DNA from: Treponema sp. | GTDB taxonomy: Bacteria; Spirochaetota; Spirochaetia; Treponematales; Treponemataceae | Assembly: GCA_024699205.1 (NCBI GenBank) | Contig: JAILQA010000428.1 | Coordinates: 1-6,406, forward strand | DNA: 6,406 nt | Direction: 5' to 3' | Shown here: positions 1-6,406 of the stretch, piece by piece | Position numbering within the stretch: the first letter of the stretch is position 1 | Layout of the letters: each line of letters starts with the position of its first letter | Made by a program: the position numbers and the translations under genes | The notes under the pieces: generated by a model | Database searches by the model: none | Seen by the model: only the letters and a program-made list of their open reading frames with translations | Told to the model about the DNA's origin: nothing

Positions 1-59
1 TATATGGAATTCCAAGTCCGCCGCCCAAATCAACAAATTCTATTCTAACTCCGCATTTT
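1..59. repeat. 59-base exact inverted copy of an internal lysA segment (copy 1)
   Basis: These bases are the exact reverse complement of 695-753, with no mismatch over 59 positions. Identity stops at base 60. The stretch does not look like an upstream region: it has no ribosome binding site and no ATG in the lysA frame. It stays open in that frame only by chance, giving a proline-rich peptide unlike the start of any decarboxylase. The copy begins at base 1, so it may continue outside the window. The simplest reading is a chimeric fold-back join at a contig end, not a genomic repeat. A real inverted duplication is possible but less likely. Confidence 0.93.
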
Positions 60-1307
60 CCATTAAATAAAAGTCAACTGGATAATCTTATCAATGATTT
101 TCCTACACCTTTCTATCTTTATGATGAAGCTGCAATCCGTGAAAATATGCGCAAGTTTACAAAAGCATTCAGCATTTTTCCGGTTTTCAGAGAGCACTTT
201 GCGGTAAAGGCTTGTCCTAATCCCTATATTTTGAAAATTCTCGCTGAAGAAGGCTGTGGTGCTGATTGTTCTTCTTTACCGGAATTAATGCTTTCCGAAA
301 TGGCGGGTATCAAAGGAAAAAAGGTTATTTTCACTTCGAACGAAACTCCCGCTGATGAATATCAGTTTGCTTATGACCGTGGAAATATTATTAATTTTGA
401 TGATATAACTCACATTGATTATTTTAAGAAAAACATTGGAAAACTGCCGGATACAGTTTGTTTCAGATATAATCCAGGTGCTGAAAAACAGGGATGCAAT
501 TCAATCATTGGAAAACCTGAAGAATCAAAATACGGACTTACACGAGAACAGATTTTTGAAGCCTATAAAATCTGCAAATCAGAAGGTGTAAAGCATTTTG
601 GTCTTCATACAATGGTTGCTTCGAATGAATTGAATCCAGCTTTTTTTGTGGACACTGCAAAAATTTTGTTTGAACTTTGTGCAGAAATAAAAGAAAAATG
701 CGGAGTTAGAATAGAATTTGTTGATTTGGGCGGCGGACTTGGAATTCCATATAAACCAGAACAGAAAGCAGTAGATTATGATGAAGTTGCAAAGGGAATT
801 CGCGCAGAATATGACAGGGTTGTTGTACCAAATGATTTGGATCCTCTTGAAATATACTGGGAATGCGGTCGTCCGATTACAGGTCCTTATGGTTGGCTTA
901 TTACAACTGCAATCCATGAAAAGCATATTTACCGTGAGTATATCGCTCTTGATGCCTGTATGGCAGATTTAATGCGTCCTGGAATGTATGGAGCCTACCA
1001 CGAAGTTACAGTCAGTGGTAAAGAAGAAGCACCTAAAACAAAAGTTTATGATGTAGTCGGCTCTCTTTGCGAAAACTGCGATAAATTTGCTGTTCAGCGT
1101 GCTTTACCGGAAATCAAAATGGGAGACCATGTAATCATTCATGATGCAGGTGCGCACGGAAGGGCAATGGGCTTTAATTATAATGGAAAATTACGCTGTG
1201 GAGAAATATTAATGCGCCCAGACGAAACTTTCAAAGAAATCAGACGTAAAGAAACAATAAATGATTTATTTGCTACATTGGATTTAGATGGTGTAAAAAA
1301 CTTCTAA
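60..1307 (+). CDS. lysA: Diaminopimelate decarboxylase, 5'-truncated (start codon missing)
   Basis: This is a PLP-dependent fold-type III decarboxylase. It converts meso-2,6-diaminopimelate to L-lysine and CO2, the last step of lysine synthesis, in the cytosol. Numbering from the internal ATG at 147, K21 in FAVKA is the PLP lysine. The glycine loop DLGGGLG (193-199) and ECGRP (239-243) bind the phosphate. C308 in GSLCENCD is the family cysteine that completes the partner subunit's active site. DAGAHG (333-338) and the YNGKLRCGE stretch close the fold. The ATG at 147 is not the true start: the frame upstream reads PLNKSQLDNLINDFPTPFYL and then YDEAAIREN, the normal N-terminus of this subfamily. 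Only a few residues and the start codon appear lost, where the inverted copy at 1-59 begins. Related ornithine or carboxynorspermidine decarboxylases are the alternatives, but the CENCD motif and overall pattern favour LysA. Confidence 0.88.
   Translation, partial: PLNKSQLDNLINDFPTPFYLYDEAAIRENMRKFTKAFSIFPVFREHFAVKACPNPYILKILAEEGCGADCSSLPELMLSEMAGIKGKKVIFTSNETPADEYQFAYDRGNIINFDDITHIDYFKKNIGKLPDTVCFRYNPGAEKQGCNSIIGKPEESKYGLTREQIFEAYKICKSEGVKHFGLHTMVASNELNPAFFVDTAKILFELCAEIKEKCGVRIEFVDLGGGLGIPYKPEQKAVDYDEVAKGIRAEYDRVVVPNDLDPLEIYWECGRPITGPYGWLITTAIHEKHIYREYIALDACMADLMRPGMYGAYHEVTVSGKEEAPKTKVYDVVGSLCENCDKFAVQRALPEIKMGDHVIIHDAGAHGRAMGFNYNGKLRCGEILMRPDETFKEIRRKETINDLFATLDLDGVKNF
695..753. repeat. 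Inverted repeat partner (copy 2, genuine lysA coding sequence)
   Basis: This is the partner of bases 1-59. It lies inside lysA and encodes the conserved EFVDLGGGLGIPY stretch of the decarboxylase barrel. This copy is in its natural place, because the reading frame and family motifs continue on both sides. The copy at 1-59 is therefore the displaced one. Confidence 0.93.
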
Positions 1308-1341
1308 ATCAAAAGCTTAAATCAGAAAGCATAAAATAAAC

Positions 1342-1346
1342 AGGAG
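1342..1346 (+). promoter_or_regulatory. Ribosome binding site of the GH3 gene
   Basis: AGGAG lies five bases before the ATG at 1352 and supports that start. The 44-base gap after lysA holds no hairpin terminator and no clear promoter, so read-through from lysA is plausible. Confidence 0.75.
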
Positions 1347-1351
1347 TTTTT

Positions 1352-3919
1352 ATGAATAAAATTTATGCAATGACAGATGACAAAATCACGGAGCGTGAAA
1401 TTAAAAATGCGCTGACAGCAAAAAAAATTGCCTGCGAATGTATGGTTTTGTTAAAAAATGAAAATCAGACATTGCCACTGAATAAAAAAATTAAAATTGC
1501 ATTGTTCGGAAATGGTGCGAGAAATACAATAAAAGGTGGAACTGGCTCTGGAGATGTTAATACGCGCAGTTTTACAAATATTGAAAACGGTCTTAAAAAC
1601 GCTGGTTTTGTAATTACATCTCAGGCCTGGCTTGATAAAAACGAAAAATTCAGAAATGAAAAGAAAACTGAATATTTGAATTGGATTGATTCAGAAGCAA
1701 AAGCTAAAAATGTTAATCCGGTTTATATTGCTTTTGATCATCCTTTTACAGACCCGGGAATTGTAGAAATCACTGATGAGGAAATAAAAACTGCTGGTTG
1801 TGAATCTGATGATGTAACGGCCGTTTTTGTTATTTCAAGAAACTCTGGTGAAGGAGCAGACCGTAGAAACGCAAAGGGCGACTATCAGCTTTCTGATACT
1901 GAAGCTGACGGTTTGAAAAAAGTTGCATCAAGTTTCAAAAAAGTTGTAGTTGTTTTGAATGTTGGCGGAATTATTCAGATTAAAGATGTTTATGAGAATC
2001 CTGATGTTTCTGCTGTTTTGTTAATGAGTCAGTTGGGAAATCTTGGTGGAGATGCTCTTGCAGAAGTTCTTTGCGGTGATTCTGTACCAAGTGGTCGTCT
2101 CTCTGATACCTGGGCTTTAGATTACATGGATTATCCATCATCAGCTACCTTCAGCTTTAATAATGGAAATCTTGATGATGATTATTATAATGATGGAATC
2201 TATGTAGGTTACCGTTATTTTGACAGCTTTGATAAAGCGGTTTTGTTCCCATTTGGATATGGGCTTGGTTATACAAAGTTTAGTCAAACTGTTACCTCTG
2301 TAGCTCAGAAAGATAATAAATTAAAGATTGATGTTGAGGTTTGCAATATTGGTGAAAAGTTTTCTGGTAAGGATGTAGTTCAGGTTTATGTTTCTGCTCC
2401 AGACGGAAAATTGATAAAACCATATCAGGAATTGAAAGCCTTTGCAAAATCCAATGAATTAAAACCTGGTGAAAAAGAGACTCTTGAAATTGCATTTAAT
2501 CTTGAAAGTCTTGCAAGTTATGATGAAAAATCTTCCAGCTGGATAATTGAAAAAGGAAATTATCTGGTTAGGGTAGGGGAGAACTCAAAAGAAACATCTG
2601 TTACTGCAACTTTAGTTTTTGACAAAGAGTTTGTTACAGAAAAATGCCGCAAGGTGCTTCCTTTGGATTGTGAATTGCAGGAAATTAAACCTGCTGCTAC
2701 AAAAACTCTTCCAGCAACTCAGGGAATTGTAATCAATATTGATGAAAGTAAACTTACCTGCAAATGCAATGAGTATCAGAAAAATCGCCCTGAAATGAAA
2801 ACTGATAAAACACAGCTTTTGACACTTGAGGATGTAAAGAATAAAAAATGCACACTTGAAGAACTGGTTGCTCAGCTGTCTGTTGAAGAAATGGCAACCT
2901 TGTGTGTAGGCGTTTTCAGCCACAATAAAGATAAATCAGTTATTGGTTCTGCTTCTGCATGTGTTCCTGGTGCAGCTGGTGAAACTCCAGATTTGTTGAA
3001 AGATTCAAGAAAAATCAAAAAGCTCATTCTTGCTGATGGTCCTGCGGGTGTAAGACTTACTCCTCATTTTAAGACAGATAAAGATGGAAATCTTTTACCA
3101 GGTGGTGATGTTTTTGGTGATACAATCAGAAAGTTTGAAAACGTTCCGGAAGGAGCAATAGATTACTATCAGTATTGTACTGCAATTCCAATTGGTTGGG
3201 CTTTGGCTCAGAGTTGGGACTGCGAAATGGTAGAAAAAATTGGCCAGATGATTGGTGGCGAAATGCAGTTGTTTGGTGTTGATTTGTGGCTTGCTCCGGC
3301 TCAGAATATTCACAAAAATCCATTGTGTGGCCGAAACTTTGAATATTATTCTGAAGATCCTCTTTTAACTGGAAAAATCTCGGCTGCAATTACCCGCGGT
3401 GTTCAGAAAAATAAGGGCTGTGGAACTACAATCAAACATTTTGCTGCAAACAACCAGGAAGAAAACCGCTATTTTGTAAACGCCCATATTTCAGAAAGAA
3501 CCTTGCGCGAAATCTATCTTAAAGGTTTTGAAATTGCTGTTAAAGAATCTCAGCCCCTTTCTGTAATGACTTCCTACAACCTGCTCAACGGAATCCATAC
3601 TGCAAATCAGTATGATTTGTGCCAGACCCTCCTTCGCGATGAGTGGGACTTTGGCGGTGTTGTAATGACAGACTGGTTTACTTCTCAGCACATGCCATCA
3701 ATGATGGGCAAATATAAACCAAAGTATCCTATTTCTGCTTCTACAGGTTGTATTGCAGCCGGTAACGATTTGCAGATGCCGGGATGCCAGCAGAATATTG
3801 ATGATATCGTTGATTCTGTAAAGAATAATAAAGAAATTGACGGTTACAAGATTTCTCTTGGCGACTTGCAGTTCTGTACTTACAATCTGCTTAAAGTTAT
3901 TCTTAAACTGGAAGCTTAG
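1352..3919 (+). CDS. Family 3 glycoside hydrolase, reversed domain order (probable beta-glucosidase)
   Basis: This 855-residue enzyme probably removes beta-linked sugars from the non-reducing end of oligosaccharides by a retaining mechanism. Domains run in the reverse of the common GH3 order. First comes the alpha/beta sandwich domain (about 25-260), with GTGSGDVN (63-70), NSGEGADR (164-171) and PSGRLSDTW (246-254). Next is FPFGYG (299-304) and a fibronectin III-like domain (about 310-425), then a linker. The catalytic barrel is last (about 500-800), with DGPAGVR (562-568), GRNFEYYSEDP (660-670), KHF (695-697), SYN (741-743) and the likely nucleophile D774 in VMTDW. E167 in NSGEGADR is the likely acid/base region. 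This order is known from Ruminococcus albus and Butyrivibrio beta-glucosidases. No signal peptide or membrane segment is seen, so it is probably cytosolic and acts on imported sugars. Exact substrate (glucoside, xyloside or other) cannot be read from sequence. All expected key residues appear present and the length is normal. Confidence 0.93.
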   Translation: MNKIYAMTDDKITEREIKNALTAKKIACECMVLLKNENQTLPLNKKIKIALFGNGARNTIKGGTGSGDVNTRSFTNIENGLKNAGFVITSQAWLDKNEKFRNEKKTEYLNWIDSEAKAKNVNPVYIAFDHPFTDPGIVEITDEEIKTAGCESDDVTAVFVISRNSGEGADRRNAKGDYQLSDTEADGLKKVASSFKKVVVVLNVGGIIQIKDVYENPDVSAVLLMSQLGNLGGDALAEVLCGDSVPSGRLSDTWALDYMDYPSSATFSFNNGNLDDDYYNDGIYVGYRYFDSFDKAVLFPFGYGLGYTKFSQTVTSVAQKDNKLKIDVEVCNIGEKFSGKDVVQVYVSAPDGKLIKPYQELKAFAKSNELKPGEKETLEIAFNLESLASYDEKSSSWIIEKGNYLVRVGENSKETSVTATLVFDKEFVTEKCRKVLPLDCELQEIKPAATKTLPATQGIVINIDESKLTCKCNEYQKNRPEMKTDKTQLLTLEDVKNKKCTLEELVAQLSVEEMATLCVGVFSHNKDKSVIGSASACVPGAAGETPDLLKDSRKIKKLILADGPAGVRLTPHFKTDKDGNLLPGGDVFGDTIRKFENVPEGAIDYYQYCTAIPIGWALAQSWDCEMVEKIGQMIGGEMQLFGVDLWLAPAQNIHKNPLCGRNFEYYSEDPLLTGKISAAITRGVQKNKGCGTTIKHFAANNQEENRYFVNAHISERTLREIYLKGFEIAVKESQPLSVMTSYNLLNGIHTANQYDLCQTLLRDEWDFGGVVMTDWFTSQHMPSMMGKYKPKYPISASTGCIAAGNDLQMPGCQQNIDDIVDSVKNNKEIDGYKISLGDLQFCTYNLLKVILKLEA

Positions 3920-3969
3920 TTTATTGGTAATGAATGTAAGGCTGTTTTAATTAGATACAAGAAAAAATT

Positions 3970-4011
3970 AAAGGCGGTGATTGCGACAAGCGCAACCACC
4001 GCCTTTTTCTT
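3970..4011. terminator. Probable bidirectional intrinsic terminator between convergent operons
   Basis: AAGGCGGTG (3971-3979) pairs with CACCGCCTT (3997-4005). After one A-C mismatch, TTGCG (3981-3985) pairs with CGCAA (3991-3995), around the five-base loop ACAAG. A T-run follows on the plus strand (4004-4008). On the minus strand the hairpin is followed by a T-rich tract, the complement of the A-rich run at 3961-3972. It lies about 50 bases after the GH3 stop and about 35 bases after the ATPase stop on the opposite strand, so it can end both transcripts. Confidence 0.92.
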
Positions 4012-4030
4012 AGGACTCATAAATCCGTGT

Positions 4031-4052
4031 ATTAGCTAGAGATTAGCTAGAG
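4031..4052. repeat. Tandem 11-base duplication at the ATPase stop codon
   Basis: ATTAGCTAGAG occurs twice in a row (4031-4041 and 4042-4052). On the minus strand the first copy read contains the ATPase stop TAG (4049-4047). The second copy supplies an in-frame TAA (4034-4032) five codons on. It is probably a small slippage duplication, and it has no visible function beyond a backup stop. Confidence 0.85.
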
Positions 4053-4805
4053 TACAGCTTTCAAAAACTGTTGCAATCGTTCACTCTTAGGATGCTGGAA
4101 GATTTCTTCAGGAGTTCCTTCTTCAGCAATAACGCCTCCGTCCATAAAAAGAACTCTGTCTGCAACTTCGCGGGCAAAACCCATTTCGTGGGTAACAACA
4201 ACCATTGTCATACCATCGTTTGCAAGCTGCTTCATAACAGAAAGAACTTCACCGACTAATTCCGGGTCAAGTGCCGAAGTTGGTTCATCAAAAAGAATTG
4301 TTTTTGGTTCCATTGCAAGCGCACGTGCAATTGCAACACGCTGCTGCTGACCTCCAGAAAGATTATTAGGGTAGGCATCCAGCTTATCGCCAAGTCCAAC
4401 TCTCTGAAGTATTTCAATTCCCTTTTGACGGGCTTCTTCTTTGGATTTACCAAGTACGTGCATAGGAGCGACCATCATATTTTCCAGCGCAGTTTTGTGA
4501 GGGAAAAGATTGAATCTCTGGAAAACCATTCCTACTTCCAGAAGAATCTTGCGTCGTTCTTTAGAAGAAATCTTGAGTTTTCTTACACCGTTTTCATGAT
4601 GTGTTAATAACTGATCTTCTATATAAATTGCACCGTTGTTAATATGTTCAAGATGATTTAAAGCGCGCAAAAAAGTAGATTTGCCGGCACCACTTGGTCC
4701 GATTATACAAACTACTTCCTTTGGTTTTACAGAAAGAGTTACGCCTTTTAATACATCTAAATCTCCAAAAGAAACACATACGTTTTCTGCTCTAATCATG
4801 TCCAT
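4047..4805 (-). CDS. Polar amino-acid ABC transporter ATPase
   Basis: This 252-residue cytoplasmic subunit powers amino-acid import through the permease encoded just upstream. It has Walker [10 protein letters not shown] (36-44), the Q-loop glutamine Q96 in VFQRFNLF, signature LSGGQQQR (149-156), Walker B ILFDEP (170-175) with catalytic E174, D-loop SALD (177-180) and the switch histidine H206 in VVTHEMGFA. Full length and sequence pattern match the GlnQ/HisP/ArtP class. The stretch at about 64-86, before the Q-loop, has the longer form seen in HisP-like members. The start ATG at 4805 has AAGGAG eight bases upstream. A second ATG two codons later is possible but has worse spacing. It is the last gene of the three-gene operon, 27 bases after the permease stop. 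Class is certain; the amino acid transported is not determinable from the ATPase. Confidence 0.96.
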   Translation of the reverse strand: MDMIRAENVCVSFGDLDVLKGVTLSVKPKEVVCIIGPSGAGKSTFLRALNHLEHINNGAIYIEDQLLTHHENGVRKLKISSKERRKILLEVGMVFQRFNLFPHKTALENMMVAPMHVLGKSKEEARQKGIEILQRVGLGDKLDAYPNNLSGGQQQRVAIARALAMEPKTILFDEPTSALDPELVGEVLSVMKQLANDGMTMVVVTHEMGFAREVADRVLFMDGGVIAEEGTPEEIFQHPKSERLQQFLKAVL

Positions 4806-4813
4806 AAGATTTT

Positions 4814-4819
4814 CTCCTT
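4814..4819 (-). promoter_or_regulatory. Ribosome binding site of the ATPase gene
   Basis: AAGGAG on the minus strand lies eight bases before the ATG at 4805 and supports the first of two closely spaced possible starts. Confidence 0.75.
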
Positions 4820-4832
4820 TATGTAATTAAAA

Positions 4833-5489
4833 TCAAGCGTAAGTATTTTTCTTTTCCAGCCAGCGGAAGAACAAGGTGAATACAGCGGTAATAATCAGAT
4901 AAAGAATCATTGCCGGAATGTATACCAGTGAAGATGCCGTTGAAGACTGAATGCTTCGCGTAACTTTCGTAATATCAGCAAGAGCGATAATAGAAACCAG
5001 AGATGCGTCTTTGAGCATCATAATGAACTCGTTACCTACAGGAGGAATGAGCCGTCTTATTGACTGTGGAAGAATAATAAGCTTCATAGTCTGAAGGTAA
5101 CTCATACCAAGGACTTTGCCTGCTTCGAACTGTCCTTTATCGATTGATTGGATTGCGGAACGGAAGATTTCGCTGCAGTATGCGCCACTGTTTAATCCAA
5201 ATGCAATGAATGCTGCAAGAAACTTATTGTTAATTGTAAGAGCTCTGCTTATTTCAGGCAGACCGTAATAAACAAAGTAAAGCTGCATCAAAAGAGGTGT
5301 TCCGCGGAAGAAAAAAACGTATGCTTTACTAAGTCCTCTTAATACCTTGCTCTTTGACATTGAGCCAAGAGCAAGGATTATTCCAAGAATAAGACCGGCA
5401 CATACTGAACAAAGAGTCAGTAAAATTGTGATTTTAGCACCACTTAATAACTGAGGTGTCCAGCCGATAATTTTTTGAAAAATATTCAT
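4833..5489 (-). CDS. Polar amino-acid ABC transporter permease
   Basis: This 218-residue inner-membrane protein forms the import channel, probably as a homodimer because only one permease gene is present. About five hydrophobic segments are visible, near residues 20-42, 57-78, 89-109, 150-172 and 188-208. The FFRGTPLLMQLYFVYYGLP stretch (60-78) is the hallmark of the His/Glu/Gln/Arg/opine permease family. The EAA loop (about 121-136, FEAGKVLGMSYLQTMKLI) is the coupling helix that docks on the ATPase. The start at 5489 has AAGGA seven bases upstream. It follows the binding-protein gene by 32 bases and precedes the ATPase gene by 27, as expected for one mRNA. Length is typical and all landmarks are intact. 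Substrate is not assigned. Confidence 0.95.
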   Translation of the reverse strand: MNIFQKIIGWTPQLLSGAKITILLTLCSVCAGLILGIILALGSMSKSKVLRGLSKAYVFFFRGTPLLMQLYFVYYGLPEISRALTINNKFLAAFIAFGLNSGAYCSEIFRSAIQSIDKGQFEAGKVLGMSYLQTMKLIILPQSIRRLIPPVGNEFIMMLKDASLVSIIALADITKVTRSIQSSTASSLVYIPAMILYLIITAVFTLFFRWLEKKNTYA

Positions 5490-5496
5490 ATGCCAA

Positions 5497-5501
5497 TCCT
5501 T
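5497..5501 (-). promoter_or_regulatory. Ribosome binding site of the permease gene
   Basis: AAGGA on the minus strand lies seven bases before the ATG at 5489, inside the 32-base gap after the binding-protein gene. No terminator is present in that gap. Confidence 0.7.
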
Positions 5502-5521
5502 ATAATTTATTTTTTGTTATT

Positions 5522-6325
5522 TTATTTAATGCTGTCAGATAAGTCCATTCCGAAAATCTTAACATAGATGTTCTTTAATGTACCATCTGCTTTCATGTCT
5601 TCAAGAATCTTGTTAACTTTTGTCTGAAGTTCTGTATTTCCTTTTTTCATACAGATACCAAAGTATTCATCTGGAGTTCCGCTCCAAACCTGTTTGAATT
5701 CAGTGTCTTTTGGAGCAAGGTAGTCAACTGCTACAAGACCGTCACTTACAACAACATCAATTCTCTTGAGTTTGAGGTCGTCATATGCGTTCATAACCTT
5801 GTCATAAGCGTTTTCGATGTATGTGAATCCTTCTTCAGCAGCGTGTTTCTTTGCATAAAAGTCAGATGTTGTTTCTGCCTGATAACCAACTTTCATTCCT
5901 GCAATGTCAGAGAATTTGTTGATTTTCAAAGTTGAATCTTTGCGTACAATTAAAGACTGTCCGTTTCCGATATATGGATTTGAGAATAAATAATTCTGGA
6001 GTCGATCTTCAGTAATAGTTGCAGCAGAAATAACTGCATCATAGCGGTTTGTATCAAGTCCGGCAAAAATACCATCCCATGCTGTATCAACGAATTCAGG
6101 CTCAAGGTTAAGACGTTTAGCAATTTCTTTTCCAAGTTCGATGTCAAAGCCCATAGGAGTTTTTCCGTCATCTGCATAGTATTCAAAAGGAGGATAGCCG
6201 ATTTCCATAGCAATCATGAGCTTTCCTTTCTGAACTGTGAACTCACCTTTTTCTACCTTTTTTGTACAACTAGTGAGACCTGCAATTAAAGCGATTGCAC
6301 CAATAAGTGCTCCAATTTTTTTCAT
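5522..6325 (-). CDS. Amino-acid ABC transporter solute-binding lipoprotein (family 3)
   Basis: This 267-residue lipid-anchored periplasmic or surface protein captures the amino acid and delivers it to the permease. The N-terminus has KK, a hydrophobic core (4-17) and the lipobox LTSC, with C20 as the lipidated residue. The mature part is a normal family 3 binding protein. It has EIGYPPFEY (41-49), the GFDIELGKEIAKRL helix (59-72), the W83-D84 hinge-side loop, and TITEDR (103-108), whose R108 by family knowledge binds the substrate carboxylate. VGYQAETTSDF (146-156) and D195 in VVSDG, the likely amino-group ligand, follow. The ATG at 6325 is chosen because GGAGG lies six bases upstream and the lipoprotein signal starts there. 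An upstream in-frame TTG at 6370 would add 15 residues and spoil the signal peptide. First gene of the importer operon. Substrate may be a polar or charged amino acid or cystine; sequence alone does not decide. Confidence 0.95.
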   Translation of the reverse strand: MKKIGALIGAIALIAGLTSCTKKVEKGEFTVQKGKLMIAMEIGYPPFEYYADDGKTPMGFDIELGKEIAKRLNLEPEFVDTAWDGIFAGLDTNRYDAVISAATITEDRLQNYLFSNPYIGNGQSLIVRKDSTLKINKFSDIAGMKVGYQAETTSDFYAKKHAAEEGFTYIENAYDKVMNAYDDLKLKRIDVVVSDGLVAVDYLAPKDTEFKQVWSGTPDEYFGICMKKGNTELQTKVNKILEDMKADGTLKNIYVKIFGMDLSDSIK

Positions 6326-6331
6326 AATAAA

Positions 6332-6336
6332 CCTCC
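6332..6336 (-). promoter_or_regulatory. Strong ribosome binding site of the binding-protein gene
   Basis: GGAGG on the minus strand lies six bases before the ATG at 6325. It fixes the start there and excludes the upstream TTG at 6370. It directly abuts the U-rich tract of the leader hairpin. Confidence 0.88.
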
Positions 6337-6381
6337 AAAAATAAAAAGGGCAAATAAACTGCAAATGCAATTATTTTGCCC
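6337..6381 (-). promoter_or_regulatory. Terminator-like leader hairpin, candidate attenuator
   Basis: On the minus strand GGGCAAAATAA (6381-6371) pairs with TTATTTGCCC (6357-6348), leaving one bulged A. The loop is about 13 bases and contains two TGCA units that could pair with each other. The hairpin is followed at once by TTTTTATTTTT (6347-6337) and then by the GGAGG of the binding-protein gene. The form is that of an intrinsic terminator, although the lower stem is A/T-rich. It could be the terminator of a gene beyond the right edge. However, no room for a promoter remains between it and the ribosome binding site, so transcripts of the importer must cross it. That makes attenuation or read-through control plausible. 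No ligand-binding RNA class is recognised. Confidence 0.6.
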
Positions 6382-6396
6382 CGTTGCACAATTTAA

Positions 6397-6402
6397 ATTA
6401 TA
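6397..6402 (-). promoter_or_regulatory. Candidate -10 box for the amino-acid importer operon
   Basis: A perfect TATAAT reads on the minus strand, about 70 bases before the binding-protein ATG. Its -35 box would fall beyond the right edge. Transcription would start near 6390 and give a leader of about 65 bases that contains the hairpin at 6348-6381. The AT-rich setting makes chance matches possible. Confidence 0.5.
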
Positions 6403-6406
6403 GTAA

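Noticed and set aside
147..149. ATG at 147 as the lysA start
   Set aside because: It has no ribosome binding site, and the same frame upstream encodes conserved family sequence (TPFYLYDEAAIREN), so it is an internal methionine.
60..694. Invertible DNA switch flanked by the 59-base inverted repeats
   Set aside because: Inversion between the two copies would flip most of the lysA coding region and destroy the gene. There is no recombinase in the window, and one copy sits at the window's first base. A chimeric join explains the data more simply.
2292..3691. Several antisense open frames within the GH3 gene
   Set aside because: They lack ribosome sites and recognisable domains, and they overlap a gene whose motifs are intact throughout. 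They are shadows of its codon pattern.
3920..4046. Small gene or RNA between the convergent operons
   Set aside because: The stretch is short, and its only structure is the terminator hairpin and the 11-base tandem repeat. No start with a ribosome site was seen.
4071..4607. Plus-strand open frames opposite the ATPase gene
   Set aside because: The minus-strand ATPase has all ABC motifs in one frame. The opposite frames are low in complexity, and no recognisable domain was seen in them.
6326..6370. TTG at 6370 as the start of the binding protein
   Set aside because: It would put 15 extra residues before a clean lipoprotein signal peptide. It also lies inside the leader hairpin, whereas the ATG at 6325 has GGAGG six bases upstream.
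6384..6406. Rightward promoter starting a gene beyond the window
   Set aside because: TTGCAC at 6384-6389 resembles a -35 box, but its -10 partner would lie outside the window, so it cannot be judged.

Overview
The window looks like chromosomal DNA of a low-GC, fibre- or sugar-using anaerobic bacterium. A gut or rumen Treponema-like spirochaete is my best guess, from the AT-rich base use, the LTSC-type lipobox, the cytosolic reversed-order GH3 enzyme and the PAAT-type amino-acid uptake operon. A clostridial host is not excluded. No mobile element, CRISPR array, rRNA or tRNA gene was seen. All five genes are housekeeping or nutrient-uptake types.

Layout: two genes read rightward and three read leftward, meeting at a strong, probably bidirectional hairpin terminator (about 3970-4011). 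Rightward are a 5'-truncated diaminopimelate decarboxylase gene (lysA, genuine sequence from about 60 to 1307) and, 44 bases later, an 855-residue family 3 glycoside hydrolase (1352-3919). The hydrolase has its C-terminal-type domain first and its catalytic barrel last. Leftward, in transcription order, are a lipoprotein solute-binding protein (6325-5522), a membrane permease (5489-4833) and an ATPase (4805-4047). Together they form a complete polar amino-acid ABC importer, with gaps of only 32 and 27 bases. Each of these three genes has a clear ribosome binding site.

How they act: the importer captures a polar amino acid with the lipid-anchored binding protein and moves it inward through the permease, driven by the ATPase. 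LysA makes L-lysine from meso-diaminopimelate. The GH3 enzyme lacks a signal peptide and probably hydrolyses imported beta-linked oligosaccharides in the cytoplasm. The two operons have no obvious shared job.

Two things deserve a second look. First, bases 1-59 are an exact inverted copy of bases 695-753 inside lysA, and they replace the true start of that gene. This is most likely a chimeric contig end rather than biology. Second, a terminator-like hairpin with a U-tract lies between a perfect TATAAT box at the right edge and the ribosome binding site of the binding-protein gene. It is a candidate attenuator or other leader regulatory element. I found no convincing undescribed multi-gene system here.
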